A stretch of 64,000 nt of DNA from DASUAS01 sp963809795 (GCA_963809795.1 CAWELN010000006.1:124001-188000); one strand, 5' to 3'. Shown: positions 16,832 through 26,265, numbered from the stretch's first letter. A program made the numbers and translations. Notes: generated from the letters alone by a model not told the origin.

Positions 16832-17746
16832 TCAACCGGGTGACAGCGTCTCCAACGCCAGGATGAGCGCCTGGGTGCCGTCCTGCCCGTGGCCCTGCGC
16901 CTGCAGCGCGACGTAGAGCTGGTGCGCGAGCGCGAGGCCGGGAATCGCCAGCTGCAGTCGCGCCGCTTCCTCCAGCACGATCGTCATGTCCTTCACGAAG
17001 TGGTCGACGAAGAACCCGGGCGCGAAGTCGCCGGCGACGATGCGGGGTGCGAGGTTGGCGACCGCCCAGCTCGCAGCCGCACCGCTCGACACCGACCGGA
17101 GGACCGACGGCACGTCGAGCCCCGCGCGCGACGCATAGAGCAGGGCTTCGCAGACCGCGACGATGTTGCCGGCGACGAGGATCTGGTTGACCAGCTTGGT
17201 GTGCTGCCCGGCGCCGGCACCCCCCTGGTGCACGACGGTCGTGCCCAACGCGTCGAAGCAGGGTCGCAGCGCGGCGACCGCCGACGCGTCACCGCCCACC
17301 ATGATCGACAACGTGCCCTCACGAGCACCGACGTCACCGCCGGAGACCGGCGCATCGACGGCGTGGACGTCGAGCTCGCTCGCGCGCGCGGCGATCTGCT
17401 CCGCGAGCGACGGCTTGCTCGAGGTCATGTCGACCAGGATCGATCCCGGTGCCAGCGCGTCGAGGACGCCGCCCGGACCGAGGACGACCTGCTCCACCTC
17501 GCTCGGGTAGCCGAGCATCGTGAAGACGATGTCGCTCGCGCCCGCGACCGCGGCCGGAGAATCGGCCCACGCCCCGCCCCGGGCGAGGACCGCGTCGGCC
17601 TTCGCCGGGGTCCGGGTCGTGAGCGTGACCGCGAACCCGGCGTCGAGGAGGCGTGCACACATGCTTCCGCCCATCACGCCGGTGCCGATCCAGCCCAGGC
17701 GGGTCCGGCCGGGCTGCGCGACCGTCGGCGGGGAGTGGGCGGTCAT
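16832..17746 (-). CDS. NAD(P)-dependent beta-hydroxyacid dehydrogenase (3-hydroxyisobutyrate type)
   Basis: 304 residues of the 3-hydroxyisobutyrate dehydrogenase / tartronate semialdehyde reductase family. The Rossmann motif is LGWIGTGVMGGSMCARLL. The substrate motif DAPVSGGDVGAREGTL and the catalytic Lys in GQHTKLVNQILVAGN are intact. C-terminal FFVDHFVKDMTIVLEEA is typical. The ATG overlaps the stop of the TetR gene by four bases, so the two form an operon and the regulator probably controls this enzyme. Substrate not assigned. Confidence 0.9.
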   Translation of the reverse strand: MTAHSPPTVAQPGRTRLGWIGTGVMGGSMCARLLDAGFAVTLTTRTPAKADAVLARGGAWADSPAAVAGASDIVFTMLGYPSEVEQVVLGPGGVLDALAPGSILVDMTSSKPSLAEQIAARASELDVHAVDAPVSGGDVGAREGTLSIMVGGDASAVAALRPCFDALGTTVVHQGGAGAGQHTKLVNQILVAGNIVAVCEALLYASRAGLDVPSVLRSVSSGAAASWAVANLAPRIVAGDFAPGFFVDHFVKDMTIVLEEAARLQLAIPGLALAHQLYVALQAQGHGQDGTQALILALETLSPG

Positions 17747-18381
17747 CGCGCTGGAGGCCTTCCGGCGTGGATCGCGGCCACCACCAGATCGAGCGCCCAG
17801 GTGATCGTGTCGGTCGCGTCCCCGGTTCCGAGCCCCCATTGCGAGACCAACCGCTCGAACGACGGCACGCTCCAGAGCACATCGAGCAGGCCGGCGGCCT
17901 GGTCGCGTTCGGTGTCGGTCCAGTCGGACCCCACGGCCGCGACCGCGTCACGCAGGGCATCCCGGCGCAGCTGGTCTTCGGCGACGAACGTCGGGTCCTC
18001 GACGACCGTGGGCGACACCGCGAACGAGCCCCGGGCCGAGAACACGAGCGCGGTGACGTCGGCGAGCTCGTCGAGCACGAGCCCTTCGTACGACACCCCG
18101 GCTTCTTCCTCGAGGTGGCGCATCACCGCGTCCCGGAGCTCCCGTTCGGTGGCGAAGTGGCGGTAGACGGTCCGTTCGCTGACGCCGGCGCGTTCGGCGA
18201 CGGCCCGGAACGTCAGCCCGTGCCAGTCCCAGCCGGGGAGCTCGTGGACGAGGGCGGACGCGGCGCCGAGGATGCGCTCCCGCGTCTCCGCCACCTGCCG
18301 ACGCCGGACCGGGCTGTCGTAGCGCCGGCGTTCCGTCGGGGCATCGGCGCCGGGCGCGGGGGCCGTTGACAGCTCTTCCAT
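17743..18381 (-). CDS. TetR family regulator
   Basis: 212 residues. The N-terminal helix-turn-helix is RERILGAASALVHELPGWDWHGLTFRAVAERAGVSERTVYRHFATEREL, at about 35-85. A divergent ligand-binding domain follows. It is translationally coupled to the dehydrogenase behind it and divergent from the sulfotransferase, with only about 40 bases between the two starts. A regulator placed this way usually represses one or both sides. The effector is unknown. Confidence 0.88.
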   Translation of the reverse strand: MEELSTAPAPGADAPTERRRYDSPVRRRQVAETRERILGAASALVHELPGWDWHGLTFRAVAERAGVSERTVYRHFATERELRDAVMRHLEEEAGVSYEGLVLDELADVTALVFSARGSFAVSPTVVEDPTFVAEDQLRRDALRDAVAAVGSDWTDTERDQAAGLLDVLWSVPSFERLVSQWGLGTGDATDTITWALDLVVAAIHAGRPPAR

Positions 18382-18421
18382 ATTGGTGTCAGGCTACTGT
18401 CGCAGTTTGCGAGGGGGGAAC

Positions 18422-19570
18422 ATGGGGGAGCAGGACGAGCTGATCGCCGACGCCCGCGACCAGACGGGCCTCGGCGACTTCGGCGACGACTCGTTCCGCG
18501 AGGGGCTCGAGGTCCTCGTCCGGAGCCTGCAGGGCGAGGCGAAGCTCAACGCCATGGGGCAGGAGGCGATGCGGGGCCGTCTGGTGAGCCTGCTCGCGCA
18601 ACGGCTGCAGATCGAGGACTGGTTCCGCCGGCACCCCGAGATGGGTGAGGAGCCGATCGAGGCGCCACTGATCGGCCTCGGGCTGCCCCGCACCGGCTCG
18701 ACCGCGCTGTCGTTCCTGCTGGCCGAGGATCCCGCGGCGCGCTCGCTGCGGTTGTGGGAGTCGTCGGCGCCGGCCCCGCCGCCGTCGACCGTCGACGCGC
18801 CCGATCCCCGGATCGAGACCGCCGAGCTGCAGGTGGCGCAGCAGAGGCTGTTCTCGCCGCGCAGCGCGGCGCTCGTGCCGTCGACCGCCACCGGACCGAT
18901 GGAGTGCCAGGAGCTGATGGCGCTCGACTTCAAGTCGCAGATGTTCCTGGCCTACGCGTACCTCCCGTCGTACTCCGACTGGTTCCTCTACGACGCCGAC
19001 CTCACCTCCACGTACGAGTACGAACGGCGCGCCCTCCAGCTGCTGCAGTGGGGCGCGCCCGCGCGGCCGTGGCGGCTCAAGTGCCCGACACACCTGCTCT
19101 TCCTCGACGAGCTCGACCGGTCGTTCCCCGACGCGAGGTTCGTGATGACCCATCGCGACCCGGCCGACGTCATCGTCTCGGTCGCCGACGTCTACCTGGA
19201 GATCGGGGGCATGTTCAGCGAGGAGATCGACCTTCACTACCTGGGTGCGCTCAACCTCGAGCACTGGTCGGTGGGGATGGAACGGGCGTTGGCGTTCCGC
19301 GACCGCGGCAACGACCACCGGTTCTACGACATCGACTTCCGCACCATGCAGACGGACCCGCTCGGCGAGGTCACCAAGCTGTATGCGTGGCTGGGCGAGC
19401 CGGTCACGCCCGAGTTCGAAGCCGGGATGGCGACGTGGTGGCAGGAGTTCGCCGCGCACCGCGAGCCGAACGTGCACCCCGACCCGGCGACGTTCGGGCT
19501 CGTGCTCGACGACGTGCGCCCCCGGTTCGCCGAGTACACGAGGCGCTCGGCGCAGTGGACGGCGCACTGA
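18422..19570 (+). CDS. Sulfotransferase family protein
   Basis: 382 residues. The PAPS-binding loop is GLPRTGSTALSFLL, with GLPRTGST at 87-94, and the second PAPS motif region is FVMTHRDPADVIVSVADVY. RWRLKCPTHLLFLDELDRSFPDARF between them is typical of the Sulfotransfer_3 group common in mycobacteria and acidimicrobia. These enzymes move a sulfuryl group to hydroxyls of lipids, sterols or sugars. The ATG has CGAGGGGGGAAC upstream. It diverges from the TetR gene and is paralogous to the sulfotransferase at 41164. Confidence 0.87.
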   Translation: MGEQDELIADARDQTGLGDFGDDSFREGLEVLVRSLQGEAKLNAMGQEAMRGRLVSLLAQRLQIEDWFRRHPEMGEEPIEAPLIGLGLPRTGSTALSFLLAEDPAARSLRLWESSAPAPPPSTVDAPDPRIETAELQVAQQRLFSPRSAALVPSTATGPMECQELMALDFKSQMFLAYAYLPSYSDWFLYDADLTSTYEYERRALQLLQWGAPARPWRLKCPTHLLFLDELDRSFPDARFVMTHRDPADVIVSVADVYLEIGGMFSEEIDLHYLGALNLEHWSVGMERALAFRDRGNDHRFYDIDFRTMQTDPLGEVTKLYAWLGEPVTPEFEAGMATWWQEFAAHREPNVHPDPATFGLVLDDVRPRFAEYTRRSAQWTAH

Positions 19571-19581
19571 GCCGGACCCGT

Positions 19582-20526
19582 TCACGCGTCGACGCCGAGC
19601 GTGTGGAGCAGTTCGAGGGAGTGGTCCCACAGCTGCCGCGCGGTGTCCGGGTCGGCGACGCTCGCGTCGAAGCCGCACCACGGATGCGTGTCGGGGCCCA
19701 CGGGCAACGCCTCGGCGCAGTCCTCGAGCACCAGGCCACCGCGTCCCTCGAGCTCCGGCGCGGTCACCGCCCACAGCGTCGTGGCGGCCGCCTGCGCCGG
19801 GGTCTTGAGGATCGGGTTCAGGCTGCCGTCCGGGAGGATGAAGCCGATCCGGCGCTTGAGCTCGTCGCCGTGGAACCGCTGCAGTCCGGTCAACGCCGAT
19901 CCCGGCAGCACCGCGTTGGCGAAGATCCCCTCGGGGCTCCACCGCCGCGTCGCTTCCTGCGCGAACAGGATGTTCGCGCTCTTGGACTCCGCGTACGCCA
20001 GGCCCGCGACGTGCTCGCGCGACTGCCACTGGAGATCGTCGAGGCGGACCGGCGCGCCCTTGTGGGCGGCGGAGCTGACCACCACGATCCGCGCCCCGCG
20101 CTCACGCATCGGCGCCTGCAACCGCAACGCGAGCAGGAAGTGCCCGAGGTGATTCGTCGCGAACCGCACGTCGAGGCCGTTGGCGAGGTGGGCGTCGGGG
20201 GTCTTGGACACTCCTGCGTTCGCGATCAGCAGGTCGACCGGTCCGGTCACGGCATCGGCGAACGCGGAGACCGACGCGAGGTCGCGCAGGTCGAGCGGCA
20301 CCACGCGGAGCGCGCCTGACGCGGCGGGCGCGAGCTCGTGCGCGACGCGCTCACCCTTCTCCGGATCGCGCACACCGAGCACGACGTCGGCACCGGCGTG
20401 CGCGAGGGCACGCGCGGTCTCCACGCCGATGCCGGACGACGCGCCGGTCAGGACCGCGCGTCGTCCGCGCAGATCGACCGTGCGGGCGATCTCCTCGGCG
20501 GTGGTGTCGTACCCGAAGCGAGCCAT
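19582..20526 (-). CDS. Short-chain dehydrogenase/reductase (retinol dehydrogenase-like)
   Basis: 314 residues. The cofactor motif TGASSGIGVETARAL, the NAG motif in LLIANAGVSKT, the catalytic Ser in VVSSAAHKG and YAESK (YxxxK) are all present. Length and the C-terminal extension fit the WW-oxidoreductase/retinol dehydrogenase-like SDR group, which act on hydrophobic alcohols and aldehydes. It follows the 351-residue gene upstream on the same strand by 17 bases, so the two are likely co-transcribed. Confidence 0.87.
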   Translation of the reverse strand: MARFGYDTTAEEIARTVDLRGRRAVLTGASSGIGVETARALAHAGADVVLGVRDPEKGERVAHELAPAASGALRVVPLDLRDLASVSAFADAVTGPVDLLIANAGVSKTPDAHLANGLDVRFATNHLGHFLLALRLQAPMRERGARIVVVSSAAHKGAPVRLDDLQWQSREHVAGLAYAESKSANILFAQEATRRWSPEGIFANAVLPGSALTGLQRFHGDELKRRIGFILPDGSLNPILKTPAQAAATTLWAVTAPELEGRGGLVLEDCAEALPVGPDTHPWCGFDASVADPDTARQLWDHSLELLHTLGVDA

Positions 20527-20543
20527 CGCCCCGGGCCCCGGGT

Positions 20544-21599
20544 TCAGCTGACCTGGCTGCTGGCCGACGACCGCTCCAGCATGCCGGTCGCGCGCTCGTC
20601 GTCCCACGAGTACTGGACGATGGCCTGCTGCAGCCGGAAGTCGCCGACCATGCCGGCCGCGCCCACGCTCGCGTTCATCACGTGGAACGTCGACAGCGCC
20701 GTCTCACCCTGGATGGTCTCCGTCCTCCCGTCCTCGGTCTCGAGGGTGACCGACACGTCCTGCCCCTTGGCGGCCAGCGTCTCCAGCCAGGGCGCGTCGG
20801 TCACGCGCGCCGGGATGAGGGCACCGTCGCCCTCGAACAGGAACCCCTCGTTGAACGTCGCCTTGCCGTCGTCGCGCGGGGGATAGAGGCAGAGCCCGAA
20901 CGCGCGTCCGCTGGGGAACACGGTGGACTGCCAGACGTGACCACGGAAGGTGCCGAGCCGCCGGATGCCGGCGCGGCGGATGCGCAGCCCCGCGCCGTCG
21001 AGCCGATGCTCCTCGTCGCCGACGCGCAGGGTCCCGGTCGTCCGGAACAGCTGTTCGAAGCGCGGGCCGCCCATCAGGTCACCCTCCTCCTGGTGGGCGA
21101 GCACGTAGCCCGCTTCCTCGAGCAGGCTGCCGCTCTCCCACGGTGGCACCGCCGACCTGATGTCCCACTCGATCTCGATCGGCACGGTCTCGCCGGAGCT
21201 GCGCCCGGCCTGCCACCCCTCCATCTGCGCGGCGGTGGAGGTCTGCACCGCCATGCCGTCGACCCGACCGCGCCAGTGGCGGTAGGGCTCGATCAGCTCG
21301 AACGACAGCGGGCCGGCGCCCAGGATCCTCGGCTTGCCGTCGGCGCCGCGGGGGTCGTGGACCTTGCCGGGGCCGAAGATGTTGAAGACGCGTCCGTCGG
21401 CGAAGGCGAGGTTCACCTGCACGTCGTGGGTCTCCCACTGGTCGGCGACGGCCTCCACGCCGATGCGGGGCATGCCGAACTCGGTGCCCCGGTCCCAGAC
21501 CCAGGTGTTCACCGACTCGCGCATGTCCGGGTCGTCGGGCTGCTCCGCGAACACGAACTCGCGGTCGTCGGTCAAGCCACCGGTCAGGTCGATCGCCAT
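20544..21599 (-). CDS. Conserved hypothetical protein, beta-rich (351 aa)
   Basis: No characterised family is recognised with certainty. The protein has no signal peptide or membrane segment and reads as alternating beta strands with many Trp and Gly residues (NTWVWDRGTEFGMPRIG, GHVWQSTVFPSGRAFGLCLYP). This is reminiscent of large lipocalin-like or CrtC-like actinobacterial proteins near lipid-modifying genes. The start is well supported by GGGGAGGATCC. It precedes an SDR by 17 bases. The upstream region carries an inverted repeat (listed separately). A lipid or terpenoid substrate is a guess from fold impression only. Confidence 0.6.
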   Translation of the reverse strand: MAIDLTGGLTDDREFVFAEQPDDPDMRESVNTWVWDRGTEFGMPRIGVEAVADQWETHDVQVNLAFADGRVFNIFGPGKVHDPRGADGKPRILGAGPLSFELIEPYRHWRGRVDGMAVQTSTAAQMEGWQAGRSSGETVPIEIEWDIRSAVPPWESGSLLEEAGYVLAHQEEGDLMGGPRFEQLFRTTGTLRVGDEEHRLDGAGLRIRRAGIRRLGTFRGHVWQSTVFPSGRAFGLCLYPPRDDGKATFNEGFLFEGDGALIPARVTDAPWLETLAAKGQDVSVTLETEDGRTETIQGETALSTFHVMNASVGAAGMVGDFRLQQAIVQYSWDDERATGMLERSSASSQVS

Positions 21600-21616
21600 G
21601 GGATCCTCCCCGTTAT

Positions 21617-21640
21617 TTCGTGGCAGCACGATGTCACGAA
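21617..21640. promoter_or_regulatory. Inverted repeat TTCGTG-N12-CACGAA, possible operator
   Basis: Two perfect six-base arms lie 18 bases upstream of the start of the 351-residue gene, in an AT-richer pocket. Spacing and position fit a dimeric repressor site, but no regulator is assigned. Confidence 0.3.
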
Positions 21641-21668
21641 TATCCGCCGCCGTCAACGCCGAGGCGGC

Positions 21669-22607
21669 TCAGCGCATCGGCGCCAGCCGGGCCCGGAGCC
21701 AGCGCCCGATGTGCTCGAAGGCGAGGCCGGCGGCCGGGAAGTCGAAGTTGACGAAGCCGTGGGGCTGGCCCGCGTAGCAGACCTCCTCGACGTCGACCTC
21801 CTCGTCGCGGAGGCGGGCGGCGTACGCCCGGCCCTCGTCGCGCAGCATGTCGCAGCCGCCGAGCACCACCAGGGCCGGCGGGAGCCCGCGCAGGGTGGCG
21901 GCACTCATGGGAACCGCGAACGGGTCCTGGTCGAGGTCGCGCCCGCCGCTGTACGCGGCCCAGTACTTCGCACCGACCGCGCGGCTGATGACGAGACCGT
22001 CGAATTCCTCTGCCGACGGATAGGTGACCGTCCCGGACACCTGCGGGTAGATGAGCACCTGGCCGGCGAGCGGCGCGTCACCGGAATCCCGGAGCCGGAG
22101 TGCGACGGCGGCGGCCAGGTTCCCGCCTGCGCTCTCGCCGCACACCGCGACCGACTGCGGTGACACGTCGAAGCGGTCCGTGTTCGCCGACGCCCATCGC
22201 GTCACGCGCTCGCAGTCGTCGAGGCCCGCCGGATACGGGTGCTCCGGAGCCAGGCGGTACTCGACCGAGACGACGACGGCACCGGAGGCGTGCGCGAGCT
22301 CGCGCGCGACGTTGTCCATCAGCCCGATGCTGCCCATGACGTAGCCGCCACCGTGGAAGTACGCGACGACACCGGTCGGGGCGCCCTCGCCGCGGTAGAT
22401 CCGGATGGGCACCCCGTCGACGTCGTCGTCGGTGATGGTCGCGATCTCGCGCGTCGGCGGGAAGCCGACCGGGCCCCGCGCCAGCTCGAGCAGCTCGGGC
22501 AGCAGCTCCTCGAACGGCGCGGCGCGCTCCGGGTTCGCCGCCGCCCACTCGACGACCCACGGATCGAGCACACCCTCGTCGGGCACCGGCTCGGGTTGTG
22601 ACGTCAC
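21669..22607 (-). CDS. Alpha/beta hydrolase, hormone-sensitive-lipase type
   Basis: 312 residues. The oxyanion-hole motif HGGGY follows VVAYF, the nucleophile elbow is GESAGGNLAAAV, and the C-terminal GQPHGFVNF holds the catalytic His. This HGGG/GxSxG pattern defines the family IV (HSL) esterases acting on short acyl esters. The GTG start has GCGAGGGGGT upstream. It is transcribed alone and diverges from the CocE-type hydrolase. Confidence 0.9.
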   Translation of the reverse strand: MTSQPEPVPDEGVLDPWVVEWAAANPERAAPFEELLPELLELARGPVGFPPTREIATITDDDVDGVPIRIYRGEGAPTGVVAYFHGGGYVMGSIGLMDNVARELAHASGAVVVSVEYRLAPEHPYPAGLDDCERVTRWASANTDRFDVSPQSVAVCGESAGGNLAAAVALRLRDSGDAPLAGQVLIYPQVSGTVTYPSAEEFDGLVISRAVGAKYWAAYSGGRDLDQDPFAVPMSAATLRGLPPALVVLGGCDMLRDEGRAYAARLRDEEVDVEEVCYAGQPHGFVNFDFPAAGLAFEHIGRWLRARLAPMR

Positions 22608-22827
22608 CTGCTACCCCCTCGCCCGTGGCGATGATGAGGATGATGAGGCGGAGCGTACCCACCCCGGACGACCACTGCGCCACGACCACCTGCTGCCACC
22701 CGCAGCACGCCTCGCCGCTCGGCGCGTGGCGGTACGGAGCCCTCGCCGCCACGCGCGGCGCCGTGCCTACGGTGTACGCGGAGCAGCGGGGGCACGGCAG
22801 GCCGCGGCCTCGCCGACGGGGGAATGC

Positions 22828-24405
22828 ATGACGGACGATCCAACTCGACCGATCTCACCCGCGACCCGTGCGTGGTGGGCCTACGAACGGGCCGCCGCGT
22901 ACGACGTCGTCGGGACGACGATCGCGGTCCCGGTGCGCGACGGGATCACGATCGCCTGCGAGCTGCGCCGCCCCGCGCACGGTGGCGTGCCGGCGGAGGG
23001 TCGGTTCCCGAGCGTCGTCGTGGAGTTCACGCCGTACGTGGTGCTGCGCGACTTCTACCTCGGCGAGGCCGACTTCTTCACCGCGCGGGGGTACAACGCG
23101 CTCGTCCCCGTCCTCCGCGGGGTGGGCGATTCGGGCGGACGGTGGGACCACGGGAGCTTCCGGCAAGCGGGTCGCGACGCGCACGACCTGATCGAGTGGC
23201 TCGCCGCGCAGCCGTTCTCCGACGGCCGCATCGGGATGTTCGGCGAGAGCTTCGGCGGTCAGACCAGCTACAGCGCGGCGGTCGAGTGTCCCGAGCACCT
23301 CGTCGCGATCGCGCCCATGCAGTCGCCGTCGTCCCTCTACCACGACGTGGTGTTCCCCGGTGGCATCAAGTCGACCGAGCGCGGCGAGATCGACAACTGG
23401 CCCGACATCGCGAACCTGACCACCGGCGGCGTGGTCGATGCCGACGCGGAGTACGCCGCCAACCGCGAGCACCCGACCTTCGACGGGTTCTGGCGCGACC
23501 GGTCGTTCGTCGGGTGCCTCGCGGACCTCTCGATCCCGGTCCTCGCGATCGGTGGTTGGAAGGACGGTTACTTCCGGTCCGGCACCCTCGCGAACATCGA
23601 GGCCGTGCCCCGGCATACCTGGGCGGTGTACGGACCGTGGGAGCACTTCTTCCCGGTCGCGCTCGTCGACGAGCCGGCGTGGTCGACCGGCGCCGCGGAC
23701 GACGAGCGGGCGCACGTGCCGGCCGAGACCCCGCAGATGGCGCCCGGCGTCCTGCTGGCGTGGTTCGACCACTGGGTGGCGGGGATGCCCGACGTCCCGG
23801 TCCCGCCCGAGCCGACGTTCACGTCGTTCGAGGGCCCGGTCGGTGCCGGCGCCGGATGGCGCGAGCTCGATCGCTGGGACCCGACCGGGGGTGCGGTGGT
23901 CGAGCTCCGGCTCGGCGGTGACGGCACGCTCGCGGTGGGCGCCGAGCCGGGCGGGACCGTGGCCATCCACCAGCCCGGCGCGCCGGACGAGCCCGTGGAC
24001 GAGGTGACCTTCACCTCCGCGCCGCTCGCCACCGATCAGGTGCTGCTCGGACATCCGAGCCTGACCCTCCGGGCCACGCTCGACGCGCCCGAGGCGCACC
24101 TCTACGTCGAGCTGGTCGACGTGGATGCGGACGGCGGCGAGACGACGGTCAACGACGGCTTCCTCGCTGCGACCCACCGCGGGTCGCACACCGATCCCGA
24201 GCCGGTGCCGGTGGGGGAGAGCACGGAGCTCCGCGTCCCGATCCGCGCCGGCCACCACCGGTTCGTCGCCGGCCATCGCGTACGCCTCCGGGTGAGCGGC
24301 GGCGCGCCTTCGAAGCTGACGTCACCACCCGCACCGGTCACCGTGACGATCGGGACCGACGGCACGGCCGTGCTCCGTCTCCCGGGGTTCACCCCCGATC
24401 GGTGA
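22828..24405 (+). CDS. CocE/NonD family hydrolase (X-Pro dipeptidyl-peptidase S15-like)
   Basis: 525 residues. An N-terminal alpha/beta-hydrolase domain has the nucleophile Ser at about 141 in FGESFGGQTSYSAA and the RGVGDSGGRWD segment before it. The C-terminal half is a beta-sandwich ending RFVAGHRVRLRVSGG, as in CocE and PepX. These enzymes hydrolyse esters or acyl-prolyl bonds; the substrate is open. The ATG follows ACGGGGGAATGC. Its 3' end overlaps the FAD monooxygenase by 17 bases in convergent orientation. Confidence 0.87.
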   Translation: MTDDPTRPISPATRAWWAYERAAAYDVVGTTIAVPVRDGITIACELRRPAHGGVPAEGRFPSVVVEFTPYVVLRDFYLGEADFFTARGYNALVPVLRGVGDSGGRWDHGSFRQAGRDAHDLIEWLAAQPFSDGRIGMFGESFGGQTSYSAAVECPEHLVAIAPMQSPSSLYHDVVFPGGIKSTERGEIDNWPDIANLTTGGVVDADAEYAANREHPTFDGFWRDRSFVGCLADLSIPVLAIGGWKDGYFRSGTLANIEAVPRHTWAVYGPWEHFFPVALVDEPAWSTGAADDERAHVPAETPQMAPGVLLAWFDHWVAGMPDVPVPPEPTFTSFEGPVGAGAGWRELDRWDPTGGAVVELRLGGDGTLAVGAEPGGTVAIHQPGAPDEPVDEVTFTSAPLATDQVLLGHPSLTLRATLDAPEAHLYVELVDVDADGGETTVNDGFLAATHRGSHTDPEPVPVGESTELRVPIRAGHHRFVAGHRVRLRVSGGAPSKLTSPPAPVTVTIGTDGTAVLRLPGFTPDR

Positions 24406-25681
24406 CCGCGGGCGACTGCTCGATCAACGAGCGCGGATCGTCTCGCAGCGCCTGCAGGGCGAAGCCCGCGGTGCTGCGGTATGACTCGGTCACGGCGTCG
24501 ATCTCGGCACGAGTGATCACCGCATCGATGTCGTCGAAGCCGTCCGGCGCGCGCTCGTGCACGAGCTGCATCGGCACTTCGGGTCCGAGACCGCGGTTCG
24601 CTTCCACGATCGCCGCGGTCGGCGGGAGGCGCGTCGACTCGTAGTGCTCGAGGGCGGCGACCACGTCGTGGTCGGCGCGCAGGCAGCCGGCGAGGACGCG
24701 GCCGTCGAGGATGGCCTGGGACGCCCCGTTGGACCCGATGGGATACATCGGATGGGCGGCGTCGCCGAGCAGGGTCGATCGACCGAACGTCCACCGGGGC
24801 ACCGGATCGCGGTCGACCATGGGGAAGAGGAAGGTGCCGGGCGCGGACCGGATGATCGCCGGTACGTCGAGCCACCCGAACGTCCAGTCCTCGAACGCGG
24901 GCAGGAAGTCGGCCAGCTCACCGGCGCGGTTCCAGTCCTCGGTCGCACCGAGCTCCGACTCCGGTCGACGGAGCTCGGCGACGAAGTTGAACGCCTGCCG
25001 GCCGTCGGGAAGGTCGGCGATCGGGTAGCCCACGAACTTCTGGTCCCGGTGGCCGGCCCAGATCATCGAGCGACCGTCGAGCACCGGCTCGACCTCGGCG
25101 ATCCCACGCCAGAGCAACGAGCCGCTCCACCGCGGTCCACCCTCGGCCGGGTACCGCTGGGCGCGCGCGGTGCTGTGGATGCCGTCGGCCGCGACCACGG
25201 CATCGCCCGCCACGACGAGCTCGTCCTCGCCCGGCCGCGCGTCGAACACCGCGCCGGCGCGGTCGGCGTCGGCATCCACCGTCAGCAGACGGTGGCCGAG
25301 GTGGAGGTGCTCGCGGCCGACCCGCGCGTCGAACGCGTCCAGCAGCACCTCCTGCAGCACGCCGCGGTGGACCGAGAGCTGCGGCCACGGGTAGCCGGCG
25401 GCGACACCGCGTGGCTCACGCCAGATCTCACGACCGTGACGCGAGCAGTACACGAGGCTGGTCGGCTCGACCGAGCGGCGGCGCAGTGGCGCCAGGATGC
25501 CGAGCGCGTCGAGCTCGCGCACCGCGTGCGGGAGCAGGTTGATCCCGACGCCGAGAGGCTGAAGGCTGCGGACCCGCTCGTACACGTCGACGCGCACACC
25601 GATCTCGTGCACGCTGAGCGCGGTGACCAGGCCGCCGATGCCGGCGCCGACCACGATCGCGCGAGGTGTGGGCGCGGCCAT
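24389..25681 (-). CDS. FAD-dependent aromatic hydroxylase-like monooxygenase
   Basis: 430 residues of the PHBH/salicylate hydroxylase-type group A flavin monooxygenases. FAD motifs are IVVGAGIGGLVTALS (12-17), VVAADGIHSTAR (the DG motif) and LLGDAAHPMYPIGSNGASQAI (the GD motif). The length is normal. It starts four bases after the DUF3237 gene, so they form an operon. Such enzymes hydroxylate aromatic rings using NAD(P)H and oxygen. The ring substrate is not known. Confidence 0.88.
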   Translation of the reverse strand: MAAPTPRAIVVGAGIGGLVTALSVHEIGVRVDVYERVRSLQPLGVGINLLPHAVRELDALGILAPLRRRSVEPTSLVYCSRHGREIWREPRGVAAGYPWPQLSVHRGVLQEVLLDAFDARVGREHLHLGHRLLTVDADADRAGAVFDARPGEDELVVAGDAVVAADGIHSTARAQRYPAEGGPRWSGSLLWRGIAEVEPVLDGRSMIWAGHRDQKFVGYPIADLPDGRQAFNFVAELRRPESELGATEDWNRAGELADFLPAFEDWTFGWLDVPAIIRSAPGTFLFPMVDRDPVPRWTFGRSTLLGDAAHPMYPIGSNGASQAILDGRVLAGCLRADHDVVAALEHYESTRLPPTAAIVEANRGLGPEVPMQLVHERAPDGFDDIDAVITRAEIDAVTESYRSTAGFALQALRDDPRSLIEQSPAVTDRG

Positions 25682-25685
25682 CGCC

Positions 25686-26138
25686 TCAGGCGATCTCGTG
25701 GACGTCGATGCGCACCGTGTCGCGGCGGCGCTCGCCCGTCGACACCGCGAGGAGATCGTTCATCCAGGCGAGGCGCGCCGACGACGTCGACAGGCGGACG
25801 TGCGTCCGGAAGTAGTACTCCGACGGATCGACCGGCTCGCCCCGGGCGATCCGTTCCGCCACCGCCGCGCTCGCCTTGCGGAGCCCGGTCGAGCGCACCT
25901 CGATCGGCTCGCCGTCGTCGCTGAGGAGCAGGTAGTGGGCGTCGATCTCGATCACGCCGTCGCCCCGGGCGAGCTGCCAGTCGACGCCGCCGGCGGCGAT
26001 CGTGCCCCGCAGGCCGTCACGCCCGTGGAACGACCCGCCGTCGAAGACGACGACCCGGCGGCCACCGAGGGGGAAGGCGGCGAGATCCACCAGCGGCTGC
26101 ACGAGGACGTCGATGGTCATGAGCGGGCGGAGCTCCAT
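25686..26138 (-). CDS. DUF3237 domain protein
   Basis: 150 residues of the DUF3237 beta-barrel family, which has no defined reaction but often sits beside oxygenases and aromatic catabolism genes. GRDGLRGTIAAGGVDWQLARGDGVIEIDAHYLLLSDDG is the conserved core, and YYFRTHVRLSTSSARLAWMNDLLAV the C-terminal segment. The start MELRPL is preferred; a second Met seven codons in is possible. It is directly upstream of the monooxygenase and divergent from the P450. Confidence 0.8.
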   Translation of the reverse strand: MELRPLMTIDVLVQPLVDLAAFPLGGRRVVVFDGGSFHGRDGLRGTIAAGGVDWQLARGDGVIEIDAHYLLLSDDGEPIEVRSTGLRKASAAVAERIARGEPVDPSEYYFRTHVRLSTSSARLAWMNDLLAVSTGERRRDTVRIDVHEIA

Positions 26139-26181
26139 GGTGGGGCACGGTACCGACTGCGCCCGGCCCGGATCGCACACG

Positions 26182-26205
26182 TTGGTGTCATACTTGCGGC
26201 ACCAA
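26182..26205. promoter_or_regulatory. Inverted repeat TTGGTG-N12-CACCAA between divergent genes
   Basis: Two perfect six-base arms lie between the DUF3237 start and the P450 start. The left arm extends to TTGGTGTCA, which also occurs at 18383-18391 between the TetR and sulfotransferase genes. A repressor site is possible. Confidence 0.3.
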
Positions 26206-26265
26206 TTCGCAGCGCGGACCATGGCCCGAGGGGCGGTCGGTCGGCTGCGCCGAGAGGAGCGGCGA

